Assembly (NCBI GenBank): GCA_031180725.1
Contig: JAPSLO010000004.1
Coordinates: 124,001-188,000, forward strand
DNA from: Roseomonas sp.
GTDB lineage: Bacteria > Pseudomonadota > Alphaproteobacteria > Acetobacterales > Acetobacteraceae
Direction: 5' to 3'
DNA: 64,000 nt
Shown here: positions 23,609 through 32,221 of the stretch, piece after piece
Layout: each line of letters begins with the position of its first letter
How positions within the stretch are numbered: the stretch's first letter is position 1
The notes under the pieces: model-generated
What the model was told of the DNA's origin: nothing
Database searches by the model: none
What the model saw: only the letters and a program-made list of their open reading frames with translations
Made by a program: the position numbers and the translations under genes

Positions 23609-26034
23609 GCGGCCACCCGCACCGCCGGTCGCCAGCGCGTCAGCCGCAGCGCGTTGGCCACCACGCAGACCGAGGAGAGCGCCATCGCCGCCCCCGCCAG
23701 CGGAGGAGAGAGCAGGCCGAGCGCCGCGAGCGGCAGGCCCAGGAGGTTGTATGCGAAGGCCCATGCGAGATTTCCCTTCACCTTGCCGTAGGTCCGGCGC
23801 GTGATGTCGAGTGCCGCCGGCACCAGTCCGGGATCGCCCCGCATCAGGACAACCCCCGCCGCCGCCATGGCCACATCCGTTCCAGTGCCCATGGCGATGC
23901 CCAGATCGGCGGCGGCCAGCGCCGGCGCGTCGTTCACACCATCGCCCACCATCGCCACCCGCGCGCCCTCCTGCCGCCAGGCCTGCACCTGGGCGGCCTT
24001 GTCGCCGGGCAATACCTCCGCCGCCACTTGCGTGATGCCGAGCCGCGCCGCCACGGCGCGAGCGGCCGCGGCGATGTCGCCGGAGAGCATCGCGACTTCC
24101 ACGCCGAGTGCCCGCAGGCCTGCGACGGCGTGCTCCGCACCAGGCTTCGGCGCGTCCTCGAAGGCGAGCAGCGCCAGCACGGCGGGCCCGGCGGGGTCCA
24201 GCAGCCAGGCCAGGCTGCGGCCCTGCGCGGCCTCGGCTTCCGCGACAGCGGCCAGTGCGCTGGGGGCAGCGCCGGTTTCGGCCAGCAGGCGGGGGCTGCC
24301 CAGCACCAGGCGACGGCCGCGGACAATGCCTTCCACACCGCGGCCGGGCAGAGCGCGGAAACCCTCCACAGCCGGGGGCGGCGCGCCATGGGCGGCCAGC
24401 ACGGCTCCCGCCAGCGGATGCTCGCTGCCGGCCTGCAGCGCGGCGGCCAGGGCCAGCGCGTCCACCGCCTCCATGCCGGGGGCGGGGTGCAGGGCGGCAA
24501 GGCGCGGGCGGCCTTCAGTCAGCGTGCCGGTCTTGTCGAAGGCGACCAGGGTGATGGAATGGGCGCGCTCGATTGCCTCGGCATCGCGCAGCAGGATGCC
24601 GGCGCGGGCGGCGGCGCCGGTGCCGGCCATGATGGCGGCGGGCGTGGCCAGGCCCAGCGCGCAGGGGCAGGCGATGACCAGCACGGCCACCGCATGCAGC
24701 AGCGCCGCCTCGAAGCCGGCGCCGGCCAGCAGCCAGCCGGTGAGTGTCGCGGCGGCGATGACCAGCACGACCGGCACGAAGACAGCGCTGACCCGGTCCA
24801 CCAGCTTCTGCACCGGCGCGCGGCTGGCCTGGGCGGCGGAGACCAGCGCGGCGATGCGGGCCAGGGTGGTATCCTGCCCCACCGCGGTGGCGCGCAGCAC
24901 CAGCCTGCCGTCCAGCACCACCGTGCCGGCGGAGACGGCGCCGCCGGGCGCCTTGGCAACCGGGCGGGATTCGCCGGTCAGGGCGCTTTCATCCACCCCG
25001 GCCTCGCCGGATTCCACCTCGGCATCCACCGGGATGCGCTCGCCGGGGCGGACGGCGATACGGTCGCCGACCAGCAGCGCGGCGGCGGGCACCTCGTGCT
25101 CCGTGCCGTCGGGATCCAGCCGGCGGGCGGTGGGGGGGCGCAGTGCCAGCAGCGCACGGAGCGCCGCGCCGGTGCCGCGCCGGGCGCGGGCTTCCAGCCA
25201 CTTGCCCAGCACCACGAAGAACAGGACGACGACCGCGGCCTCGAAATAGAGGCCGTGCGAATGCCCCGCACCGTGCCGCCAGAGCTGCCAGAGCGAGAGC
25301 CCCAGCGCCGCACCGGTGCCCAGTGAGACCAGCAGGTCCATGTTGCCCGTGCGGGCGCGCAGCGCACCCCAGGCGGCGCGCAGGAAGCGCGGGCCGAACC
25401 AGCCGAACATCAGGGCGGCCAGGCCGAGCTGCACCCAGGGATGGGGCATCCAGTCCAGGCCGAAGGGCATCCCCGCCATGCCGAGCAGGAAGGGCGCGGC
25501 GATCACCGCCGCGGCCAGGACCTCGCGGCCCTGCCGGGTCAGGCGGGCGGCGGCGGCGTCCTCCTCGGCCGCGGCGTCGTCCGGCGCGGCAGCCAGGCGA
25601 TAGCCGGCGCGGGCCAGGGCGGCGGCAAGTCCGGCGTCCCCGGTGCCGGCGAGCAGGCGCAGCCGGGCCTGTTCCGCGGCCAGGTTCACCGAGACGGAGA
25701 GCACCCCCGGCACCTTGGACAGCGCGCGTTCCACCCGGCCCACGCAGCTCGCGCAGCTCATGCCTTCGATGCCGATGATGCGCTCGACCTCCGGCACGGC
25801 GTAGCCGGCGGCCCGGATGGCGGCGGCGAGCTCGGCCGGCGCGGCGGCACCGGTGACCTCCGCCCGCTCCGCGGCCAGGTTCACATGCGCCTCCGTCACG
25901 CCCGGCACCTTGCGCAGCGCGCGTTCCACGCGACCGGCGCAGCTCGCGCAGGTCATGCCCTCCACAGGCAGGGAGAGGCGGGCTGCGGGGTTTTCCAGGG
26001 TGGCCGCCGGCGGGGCGACGGGGTTCGGTTCCAT
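23605..26034 (-). CDS. copA: Copper-translocating P1B-type ATPase CopA
   Basis: The 809-aa protein has two N-terminal heavy-metal-associated domains (GMTCASC at about residue 27, GMSCASC at about 91), membrane helices, the transport CPC motif (IACPCALGLA), the phosphorylation site FDKTGTLT, the TGES actuator loop, the HP motif SEHPL and GDGVNDAPAL. It exports Cu(I) from the cytoplasm. It is the first gene of the copA-cueR-copZ operon. A CueR-type promoter lies immediately upstream and places the expected transcription start at the ATG, so the message may be leaderless. Confidence 0.95.
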   Translation of the reverse strand: MEPNPVAPPAATLENPAARLSLPVEGMTCASCAGRVERALRKVPGVTEAHVNLAAERAEVTGAAAPAELAAAIRAAGYAVPEVERIIGIEGMSCASCVGRVERALSKVPGVLSVSVNLAAEQARLRLLAGTGDAGLAAALARAGYRLAAAPDDAAAEEDAAAARLTRQGREVLAAAVIAAPFLLGMAGMPFGLDWMPHPWVQLGLAALMFGWFGPRFLRAAWGALRARTGNMDLLVSLGTGAALGLSLWQLWRHGAGHSHGLYFEAAVVVLFFVVLGKWLEARARRGTGAALRALLALRPPTARRLDPDGTEHEVPAAALLVGDRIAVRPGERIPVDAEVESGEAGVDESALTGESRPVAKAPGGAVSAGTVVLDGRLVLRATAVGQDTTLARIAALVSAAQASRAPVQKLVDRVSAVFVPVVLVIAAATLTGWLLAGAGFEAALLHAVAVLVIACPCALGLATPAAIMAGTGAAARAGILLRDAEAIERAHSITLVAFDKTGTLTEGRPRLAALHPAPGMEAVDALALAAALQAGSEHPLAGAVLAAHGAPPPAVEGFRALPGRGVEGIVRGRRLVLGSPRLLAETGAAPSALAAVAEAEAAQGRSLAWLLDPAGPAVLALLAFEDAPKPGAEHAVAGLRALGVEVAMLSGDIAAAARAVAARLGITQVAAEVLPGDKAAQVQAWRQEGARVAMVGDGVNDAPALAAADLGIAMGTGTDVAMAAAGVVLMRGDPGLVPAALDITRRTYGKVKGNLAWAFAYNLLGLPLAALGLLSPPLAGAAMALSSVCVVANALRLTRWRPAVRVAA

Positions 26035-26040
26035 GCGGCG

Positions 26041-26071
26041 GAGATGGGACTTCCCATTGTGGGAAGGTCAA
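26041..26071 (-). promoter_or_regulatory. CueR/MerR-type promoter of copA
   Basis: Minus strand: -35 TTGACC (26071-26066), then a 19-bp spacer holding the palindrome CTTCCCACAATGGGAAG (26066-26050), then a -10 like CATCTC (26046-26041). A 19-bp spacer with a CTTCCC-N5-GGGAAG dyad is diagnostic of CueR/MerR-activated promoters. The -10 ends 6 nt before the copA ATG. Confidence 0.85.
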
Positions 26072-26145
26072 GGGCACCCCGCATGGCAGCCCCGCGAAGC
26101 GGGCGCGCGGGCCGCATCGTTGACGTGCCGGCGCGCTGCCGCGAC

Positions 26146-27147
26146 ATGGGACGCATGCGTCACATGGCCGCCCTGCTGCTCTTCCTCTCGCTCGCCCTGC
26201 CCGCCGTGGGGCAGTCACCGGGGCCTGATCCTGTGCGGATCGCCAACCGGACGGGGGCGGCGGCGGTCGCGCTGCATGCAGTGCGCAGCGGGCGGTCGGA
26301 CTGGGGCTCCAACCTGCTGAACCGCGGGCCGCTGCCCTCCGGTTCCGTCTTCAGCCTGCGACCCAGCCCCGAGGCCGGCTGCCGCTTCGACATCCGCCTG
26401 GTGCTGGCCGATGGGCGGGAGGCGGTGGTGCGCGACCGCGACATCTGCGCCGAGACGCGGGTGGAAGTGGCCAGTGCCGCCACGCCGGCGCCGGCCGTGG
26501 CCCAGGCGCGACCGAACCAGAATGCGCGGCGCGTTTCCTCCGGCACCGGCTTCGTGGTGGCGCCGGACCGGGTGCTGACCAACCAGCATGTGGTGAATGG
26601 CTGCGACCGCATCCTGGCGCGCACCTCCGACGGCCGCTGGCTGGCCGCGGTGCCGCCGGCCCAGGTGGACCGCGAACTGGACGTGGCGCTGCTGCACATC
26701 CCCGGCAATCCCGGCCCTGCACTGGAGTTCCGCGCCAGCCCGCCGGTGCGCCGGGGCGAGGACGTGATCGCCTATGGCTTTCCACTGGCCGGGCTGCTCT
26801 CGGCCGATCCGAAGCTGACGCGGGGCGTGATCAATGCCCTGGCGGGCGTGCAGAACGACCCGACGAATTACCAGATCAGCGCCGAAGTGCAGCCGGGCAA
26901 TTCGGGCGGGCCGCTGCTGGACCTGCAGGGGCATGTAGTGGGGGTGGTGGTGTCCAAGCTGGACAGCCGCCGCGTGCGCAACGTGGACAATGTGAATTTC
27001 GCGGTGAAGGGAGAGGCCGCGCAGGCCTTCCTGCGCCGCGCCGGCATTCCCTTCCGCAGCGCCGAGAGTCGGGGGCCGGAGCGTAGCGCGGCGGATGTCG
27101 GCGAGATCGCGAATCGCAGCACGGTGATGCTGCGCTGTGAGGGCTAG
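26146..27147 (+). CDS. Secreted trypsin-like serine protease
   Basis: The 333-aa protein has a signal peptide (MAALLLFLSLALPAVGQ after the start). An N-terminal domain of about 90 residues (RIANRTGAAAVALHAVRSG, CRFDIRLVLADG) is of a type common in alphaproteobacterial exported proteins. The C-terminal S1 protease domain has His in LTNQHVVNG, Asp in ELDVALLHI and Ser in QPGNSGGPLLDL, a complete catalytic triad. There is no PDZ domain, which separates it from DegP. ATG 26146 is chosen; 26155 or 26164 are possible. It is divergent from copA. Confidence 0.85.
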   Translation: MGRMRHMAALLLFLSLALPAVGQSPGPDPVRIANRTGAAAVALHAVRSGRSDWGSNLLNRGPLPSGSVFSLRPSPEAGCRFDIRLVLADGREAVVRDRDICAETRVEVASAATPAPAVAQARPNQNARRVSSGTGFVVAPDRVLTNQHVVNGCDRILARTSDGRWLAAVPPAQVDRELDVALLHIPGNPGPALEFRASPPVRRGEDVIAYGFPLAGLLSADPKLTRGVINALAGVQNDPTNYQISAEVQPGNSGGPLLDLQGHVVGVVVSKLDSRRVRNVDNVNFAVKGEAAQAFLRRAGIPFRSAESRGPERSAADVGEIANRSTVMLRCEG

Positions 27148-27569
27148 ATCCGCGCCCCGGAGGACGCCGGCCGCCCCCTACCCGCATGACGCACCGGTCA
27201 TCTCGGGATGGCGCCGATCTAATGCGCCGGGATGTGAATACTAAATCTGGAGTAATCGTAAATTCACCTGCCAAGCTCCACTGGCAGGACATCCGCGGCC
27301 AGCGCGGGACCAGGACGCCAGTGGCGGCCCGTCCCGCGCCAGCCCTATATGGCCCATGTTTCACACTTGACGATGAAACGCGGTCCATGTCGCGACAAGA
27401 CTCTGCGCGGGAATCGTTCATGTATCAGATTTAATCATCAGCCCCGTTGAACCGCCATGCGCCCCCAGTGAGGCTCGGGTTCACGCGCCGCTTCGCGGCG
27501 TGCGCCGGGCGCGTCCAAGGCACCGGTCAACGTCACAAGGCCGGTACCCCGGCCGGGAAGGATATGGGG
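27148..27569. other. 422-bp upstream region of the MHS transporter gene
   Basis: The region is unusually AT-rich at 27231-27270, where GTGAAT and ATTCAC (27234-27239 and 27262-27267) form an interrupted inverted repeat. TTGACG at 27368 could be a -35 element. A weak family A palindrome lies at 27483-27523. The codon-like open stretch 27186-27434 has no ribosome binding site and no recognisable motif; I see no gene. Confidence 0.4.
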
Positions 27570-29321
27570 ATGGCAACAAGTCCAAGCGGCGTGGCATCGC
27601 CCCGCGCGATGACTCGCGAGGAGAGGAAGGTCATCGTCGCCTCCTCCCTCGGCACCGTCTTCGAATGGTACGACTTCTACCTCTATGGCTCGCTGGCCGC
27701 CGTGATCGGGGCGAACTTCTTCAGCCAGTTCCCGGAGACCACGCGCAACATCTTCGCGCTGCTGGCCTTCGCGGCAGGGTTCCTGGTGCGGCCCTTCGGT
27801 GCGCTGGTGTTCGGCCGCCTGGGTGACCTGGTGGGTCGGAAATACACCTTCCTGGTCACCATCATCATCATGGGCGCCTCGACCTTCCTGGTCGGTTTGC
27901 TGCCGACTTCGGACAGCATCGGGATCATCGCGCCTGTCATCCTCATCATTCTGCGCTTACTGCAGGGCCTGGCGCTGGGCGGCGAATACGGCGGTGCCGC
28001 GACCTATGTGGCGGAGCATGCGCCGAACGGGCGGCGCGGCTTCTACACCAGCTTCATCCAGATCACCGCCACTGCGGGCCTGTTCCTCTCGCTGCTCGTC
28101 ATCCTCTTCACCCAGATTGCGGTGGGTCAGGACGCGTTCCGGGCCTGGGGCTGGCGCATCCCCTTCCTCCTCTCGGTCCTGCTGCTCGGCATCTCCGTCT
28201 GGATCCGGCTGCAGATGGAAGAAAGCCCAGCCTTCCAGAAGATGAAGGCTGAGGGCAAGGGTTCGAAGGCGCCGCTCTCCGAGGCCTTCGGGCAGTGGAA
28301 GAATGCCAAGGTGGCGCTGTTCGCACTGCTCGGCCTGGTCATGGGCCAGGCGGTAGTCTGGTACACTGGCCAGTTCTATGCCCTGTTCTTCATGGGCTCG
28401 GTGCTGAAGGTGGATCCCTACACCACCAACCTGCTGATCGCCTGGTCGCTGCTGCTGGGCTCCGGCGGCTTCGTCTTCTTCGGCTGGCTGTCGGACAAGA
28501 TCGGCCGCAAGCCGATTATCCTCGGCGGCTGCCTGATCGCGGCGCTCACGTACTTCCCACTTTTTAAGCTGTTGAGCGCGGAAGCCAATCCGGCGCTGCA
28601 CCGCGCGCATCAGGAGATCTCGGTGCAGGTGGTGGCGGATACCAGCACCTGCTCCTTCCAGTTCAACCCGACCGGCACGGCCCAGTTCACCACGGCCTGC
28701 GACGTTGCCAAGGCGGCGCTCGCCCGTGCCTCGGTCAACTACTCGGTCGAGGCGGCGCCAGCCGGCTCGGGCACGGCCATCAGGGTGGCCAATAGCACGA
28801 TCCAGGCGCCGGCACTGCGTGACATGCCTGCGGACCAGCGCGGCCCGGCGACGGCCCGCTTCAACAGCGAGGTGCAGGCGGCGCTGACGGCTGCAGGCTA
28901 TCCCGCCGCCTCCAACCCGACTGTCGTGCGGATGGCGCATCCCTTCGACATCTTCCGCGAACAGCCGGCGGTGTTGATCGGCGTGCTGACGTTGCTGGTG
29001 ATCTACGTGACTATGGTCTATGGTCCGATCGCCGCGGCGCTGGTGGAGCTGTTCCCGACGCGGATCCGCTACACCTCCATGTCGCTGCCCTACCACATCG
29101 GCAATGGCTGGTTCGGCGGCCTGCTGCCGGCGACCTCCTTCGCCATGATCGCGCAGACCGGCGACGTGTACTACGGCCTGTGGTACCCGATCGTCATTGC
29201 CCTGGCGACGGTGGTGATCGGCACCTTCTTCGTGCCGGAGACCAAGAACCGCGACATCTTCGCCACCGAAGGCGGCGAGGCTGCGACCAGGGCCGCTTCG
29301 GCGCGGCACGCCGAGGTCTGA
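27570..29321 (+). CDS. MHS-family (metabolite:H+ symporter) MFS transporter with large insertion
   Basis: The 583-aa protein has MFS motifs typical of the MHS group: GTVFEWYDFYLYGSLA (TM1), GRLGDLVGRKYTFLV, LQGLALGGEYGGAATYVAEH, and DKIGRKPIILGG. Between the helices at about residues 345 and 465 it carries an extra soluble domain of about 110 residues with two cysteines (TSTCSFQF, TTACDVAK). ATG 27570 has AAGGA at 27558-27562, 7 nt away. A short-chain carboxylate such as acetate or propionate is the likely cargo, because acyl-CoA ligase genes follow. It ends with a strong terminator. Confidence 0.85.
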   Translation: MATSPSGVASPRAMTREERKVIVASSLGTVFEWYDFYLYGSLAAVIGANFFSQFPETTRNIFALLAFAAGFLVRPFGALVFGRLGDLVGRKYTFLVTIIIMGASTFLVGLLPTSDSIGIIAPVILIILRLLQGLALGGEYGGAATYVAEHAPNGRRGFYTSFIQITATAGLFLSLLVILFTQIAVGQDAFRAWGWRIPFLLSVLLLGISVWIRLQMEESPAFQKMKAEGKGSKAPLSEAFGQWKNAKVALFALLGLVMGQAVVWYTGQFYALFFMGSVLKVDPYTTNLLIAWSLLLGSGGFVFFGWLSDKIGRKPIILGGCLIAALTYFPLFKLLSAEANPALHRAHQEISVQVVADTSTCSFQFNPTGTAQFTTACDVAKAALARASVNYSVEAAPAGSGTAIRVANSTIQAPALRDMPADQRGPATARFNSEVQAALTAAGYPAASNPTVVRMAHPFDIFREQPAVLIGVLTLLVIYVTMVYGPIAAALVELFPTRIRYTSMSLPYHIGNGWFGGLLPATSFAMIAQTGDVYYGLWYPIVIALATVVIGTFFVPETKNRDIFATEGGEAATRAASARHAEV

Positions 29322-29353
29322 TCCACTCGACAGGGTCACGAAGCACGAGGCGG

Positions 29354-29391
29354 ACGGCGCCGGGGCATCCCCCCGGCGCCGTTTTCGTTTT
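29354..29391 (+). terminator. Intrinsic terminator after the MHS transporter gene
   Basis: The hairpin acggcgccggggcatccccc paired with cggcgccgt is followed by TTTTCGTTTT. The stem is ten pairs. It separates the transporter from the ligase gene, so the ligase needs its own promoter or read-through. Confidence 0.85.
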
Positions 29392-29506
29392 CACCCCGCC
29401 AGGGCCACACAGCCCCGCCTGGCAGGCGGTCTCTCCCGCGCCGGCGGGACGGGTGGCAGAGTGATCGAAGACAGCGGCACAAGCCGCGGCCAGGGAGGAC
29501 CGGACC

Positions 29507-31411
29507 ATGGAGGGTAGCAGCAGCGCCAGCCGCTACGACGAGACCTACGCCGCCTGGCGTGCCGACCCGGAAGGCTACTGGGCGGTGGCCGCGCAGGCAC
29601 TGGACTGGGACGTGGCGCCACGGCGCATCTTCGATCCCGGTATGGGCGTCTATGGCAGGTGGTTCCCGGATGCCAGGCTGAACACCTGCCACAACGCGCT
29701 GGACCGGCACGTGGCGGCCGGGCGTGGCGAACAGCCTGCCCTGATCTGGGACAGCCCGGTCACCGGGCGCAGCGCGACCTTCACCTATGCCGCGCTGCGG
29801 GACCGCGTGGCGCGGGTTGCTGGCGCGCTGGCCGCGCGTGGCGTGGGCACGGGCGACCGCGTGGTGATCTACATGCCGATGGTGCCGGAAGCCGCCATCG
29901 CCATGCTGGCCTGCGCGCGGCTGGGCGCGGTGCATTCCGTGGTCTTCGGCGGCTTCGCCGCGGCGGAACTGGCCGCGCGCATCGCCGATGCCCAGCCGAA
30001 GGCGGTGATCAGCGCCAGTTGCGGGATCGAGCCGGGACGGGTGGTGAAATACAAGCCGCTGCTGGATGCGGCCATCGCGCTGTCGCCCCACAAGCCGCAG
30101 CACGCGCTGATCCTGCAGCGCCCGGAACAGCCCTGCGAGCTGACGCCGGGCCGCGACACCGATTTTCTGGAAGCTGAAACCGCCGCGACGCCGCACCCTT
30201 GCGTGCCGGTGGCGGCGACCGATCCGCTCTACATCCTCTACACTTCCGGCACTACCGGCGCGCCGAAGGGTATCCTGCGCGACAACGGCGGGCATGCCGT
30301 CGCGGTGCTGCATTCCATGTCGCTGCTGTATGGGCTGAAGAGCGGCGACGTGATGTGGACCGCCAGCGATGTCGGCTGGGTGGTCGGGCATTCCTACATC
30401 GTTTACGGGCCGTTGCTGGCCGGCTGCACCAGCGTGCTGTACGAGGGCAAGCCCGTCGGCACGCCGGATGCCGGCGCCTTCTGGCGCGTGGCCGCGCAGC
30501 ATGGCGTGAAGGTGCTGTTCACCGCCCCCACCGCGCTGCGCGCCATCAAGAAGGAAGACCCGGAGGGCAGGCTCCTCGCCCGCCACGACCTGGGCCGGCT
30601 GGAGGCGCTGTTCCTGGCCGGCGAGCGCTGCGATCCGCCAACGGCCGAATGGGTGCATGCCCTGCTGCACCGGCCGGTGATCGACCATTGGTGGCAGACC
30701 GAGACGGGCTGGACCATCACCGGCAATTTCCGCGGCCTCGGCCTGTTCCCGGCGCGCTTCGGATCTGGCGGCAAGCCAGCACCGGGCTACGACCTGCGCG
30801 TGCTGGACGAGGCAGGGCGCGAAGTGCCGCGCGGGCAGATAGGCACGCTGGCCATCCGCTTGCCGCTGCCGCCTTCCAATCTGCCGACGCTGTGGAATGC
30901 CGATGCGCGTTTCCGCAGCGCCTATCTCGAGGCCTTTCCGGGCCACTACAACACCTCGGATGCCGGCATGGTGGATGCGGATGGCTATGTCTGGGTGATG
31001 AGCCGCACCGACGACATCATCAACGTCGCCGGCCACCGGCTTTCCACCGGCGCGATGGAGGAGGTGCTGGCCGCGCATCCGGATGTGGCCGAATGCGCCG
31101 TGATCGGCGTGAAGGACAGCGTGAAGGGCCAGGTGCCGCTCGGTCTGGTGGTGCTGAAGGCCGGCGTGCGGCGCGAGGAAGCGGAGATCGCGCGCGACCT
31201 CGTGGCGCTGGTGCGCGAGCGCATCGGCCCGGTCGCGGCCTTCAAGGAGGCGCGCGTGGTCGCCCGCCTGCCGAAGACGCGCAGCGGCAAGATACTTCGC
31301 GGCACGATCCGCCGTATCGCGGATGGCGAGACCTATGCCGTGCCCCCCACCATCGACGATCCCGCCATCCTGGATGAGATCGCCGGGGTGCTGGCATCAG
31401 TGGAGAAATAG
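29507..31411 (+). CDS. prpE: Propionyl-/acetyl-CoA synthetase-like AMP-forming ligase
   Basis: The 634-aa ANL-superfamily enzyme activates a short-chain acid with ATP and CoA. Motifs: YILYTSGTTGAPKG (P-loop), WWQTETGWTITG (A5), YNTSDAGMVDADGYVWVMSR and C-terminal lysine in TRSGKILRG (acetylation-regulated lysine of Acs). N-terminal ACS_N-like segment RYDETYAAWRADPEGYWAV favours PrpE over Acs. It is preceded by GGAGGA. Propionate is the probable substrate, but acetate or 3-hydroxypropionate cannot be excluded. The enoyl-CoA hydratase start is 1 nt after its stop. Confidence 0.87.
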   Translation: MEGSSSASRYDETYAAWRADPEGYWAVAAQALDWDVAPRRIFDPGMGVYGRWFPDARLNTCHNALDRHVAAGRGEQPALIWDSPVTGRSATFTYAALRDRVARVAGALAARGVGTGDRVVIYMPMVPEAAIAMLACARLGAVHSVVFGGFAAAELAARIADAQPKAVISASCGIEPGRVVKYKPLLDAAIALSPHKPQHALILQRPEQPCELTPGRDTDFLEAETAATPHPCVPVAATDPLYILYTSGTTGAPKGILRDNGGHAVAVLHSMSLLYGLKSGDVMWTASDVGWVVGHSYIVYGPLLAGCTSVLYEGKPVGTPDAGAFWRVAAQHGVKVLFTAPTALRAIKKEDPEGRLLARHDLGRLEALFLAGERCDPPTAEWVHALLHRPVIDHWWQTETGWTITGNFRGLGLFPARFGSGGKPAPGYDLRVLDEAGREVPRGQIGTLAIRLPLPPSNLPTLWNADARFRSAYLEAFPGHYNTSDAGMVDADGYVWVMSRTDDIINVAGHRLSTGAMEEVLAAHPDVAECAVIGVKDSVKGQVPLGLVVLKAGVRREEAEIARDLVALVRERIGPVAAFKEARVVARLPKTRSGKILRGTIRRIADGETYAVPPTIDDPAILDEIAGVLASVEK

Positions 31412-31412
31412 C

Positions 31413-32216
31413 ATGCCCGAGGGCACAGCCCCCCTTCTGCTGCGCGAGGATGTCGAAGGCGTCGCGACGCTGACCCTGAACCGGCCGGATGCGCGCAACG
31501 CGCTCTCCATGGCGCTGCTCGGTGCGGTGGAGGACGCGCTGGCACGCATTGCCGAGGACAAGGCCGTGCGCGTGGTGGTGCTGGCGGCGGCCGGTCCCGT
31601 CTTCTGCGCCGGCCATGACCTGCGGGAGATCACGCTGCATCGCGAGGATGCGGACCAGGGCGCCCGCTTCTTCGAGGCGGCGATGCGCAGATGCGCGCGG
31701 GTGATGCAGGCGATCGTCAGCCTGCCGCAGCCCGTGATCGCCCGGGTGCAGGGCATCGCCACGGCGGCGGGCTGCCAGCTTGTGGCGACCTGCGACCTGG
31801 CCGTGGCCAGCACGCGCGCCGCCTTCTGCACGCCCGGGGTGGATATCGGCCTGTTCTGCTCGACGCCGGCGGTCGCCCTCTCCCGTGCCGTGCCGGCCAA
31901 GGCGGCCATGGAGATGCTGTTGACGGGCGACATGGTGCCGGCCGCGGAGGCGCAGAGGATCGGCCTGGTGAACAAGGTGGTGCCGCCCGACCAGCTCGCG
32001 GAAGTGACGCAGGCGCTGGCCGTGCGCATCGCCGCGCGCAGCGCCTATACGCTGCGGGTCGGCAAGGCGGCGTTCCATCGCCAGCGCGGCTTGCCTCTGG
32101 CCGAAGCCTATGAACACTGCGCAGCCGTGATGACCGAGAACCTGCTGGCCGAGGATGCGATCGAGGGGATCGGCGCCTTCCTGGGTAAGCGCAAGCCTGT
32201 GTGGAGGGACCGTTAA
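31413..32216 (+). CDS. Enoyl-CoA hydratase/isomerase family protein
   Basis: The 267-aa crotonase-fold protein has LTLNRPDARNALSMALL, the oxyanion-hole strand VFCAGHDLREI and the second oxyanion region IATAAGCQLVATCDLAVAS. The catalytic Glu of classical hydratases, usually in the segment after the AAGCQL helix, is not obvious (AFCTPGVDIGLFCST), so it may be a hydratase of relaxed type, an isomerase or a hydrolase. The gene begins 1 nt after the prpE stop and is followed by a second ligase, fitting short-chain acid degradation. Confidence 0.82.
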   Translation: MPEGTAPLLLREDVEGVATLTLNRPDARNALSMALLGAVEDALARIAEDKAVRVVVLAAAGPVFCAGHDLREITLHREDADQGARFFEAAMRRCARVMQAIVSLPQPVIARVQGIATAAGCQLVATCDLAVASTRAAFCTPGVDIGLFCSTPAVALSRAVPAKAAMEMLLTGDMVPAAEAQRIGLVNKVVPPDQLAEVTQALAVRIAARSAYTLRVGKAAFHRQRGLPLAEAYEHCAAVMTENLLAEDAIEGIGAFLGKRKPVWRDR

Positions 32217-32221
32217 GCAAG

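Noticed and set aside
27186-27434. An 82-codon frame upstream of the MHS transporter
   Set aside because: No Shine-Dalgarno, no family resemblance, and codon use is unlike its neighbours; treated as promoter region.
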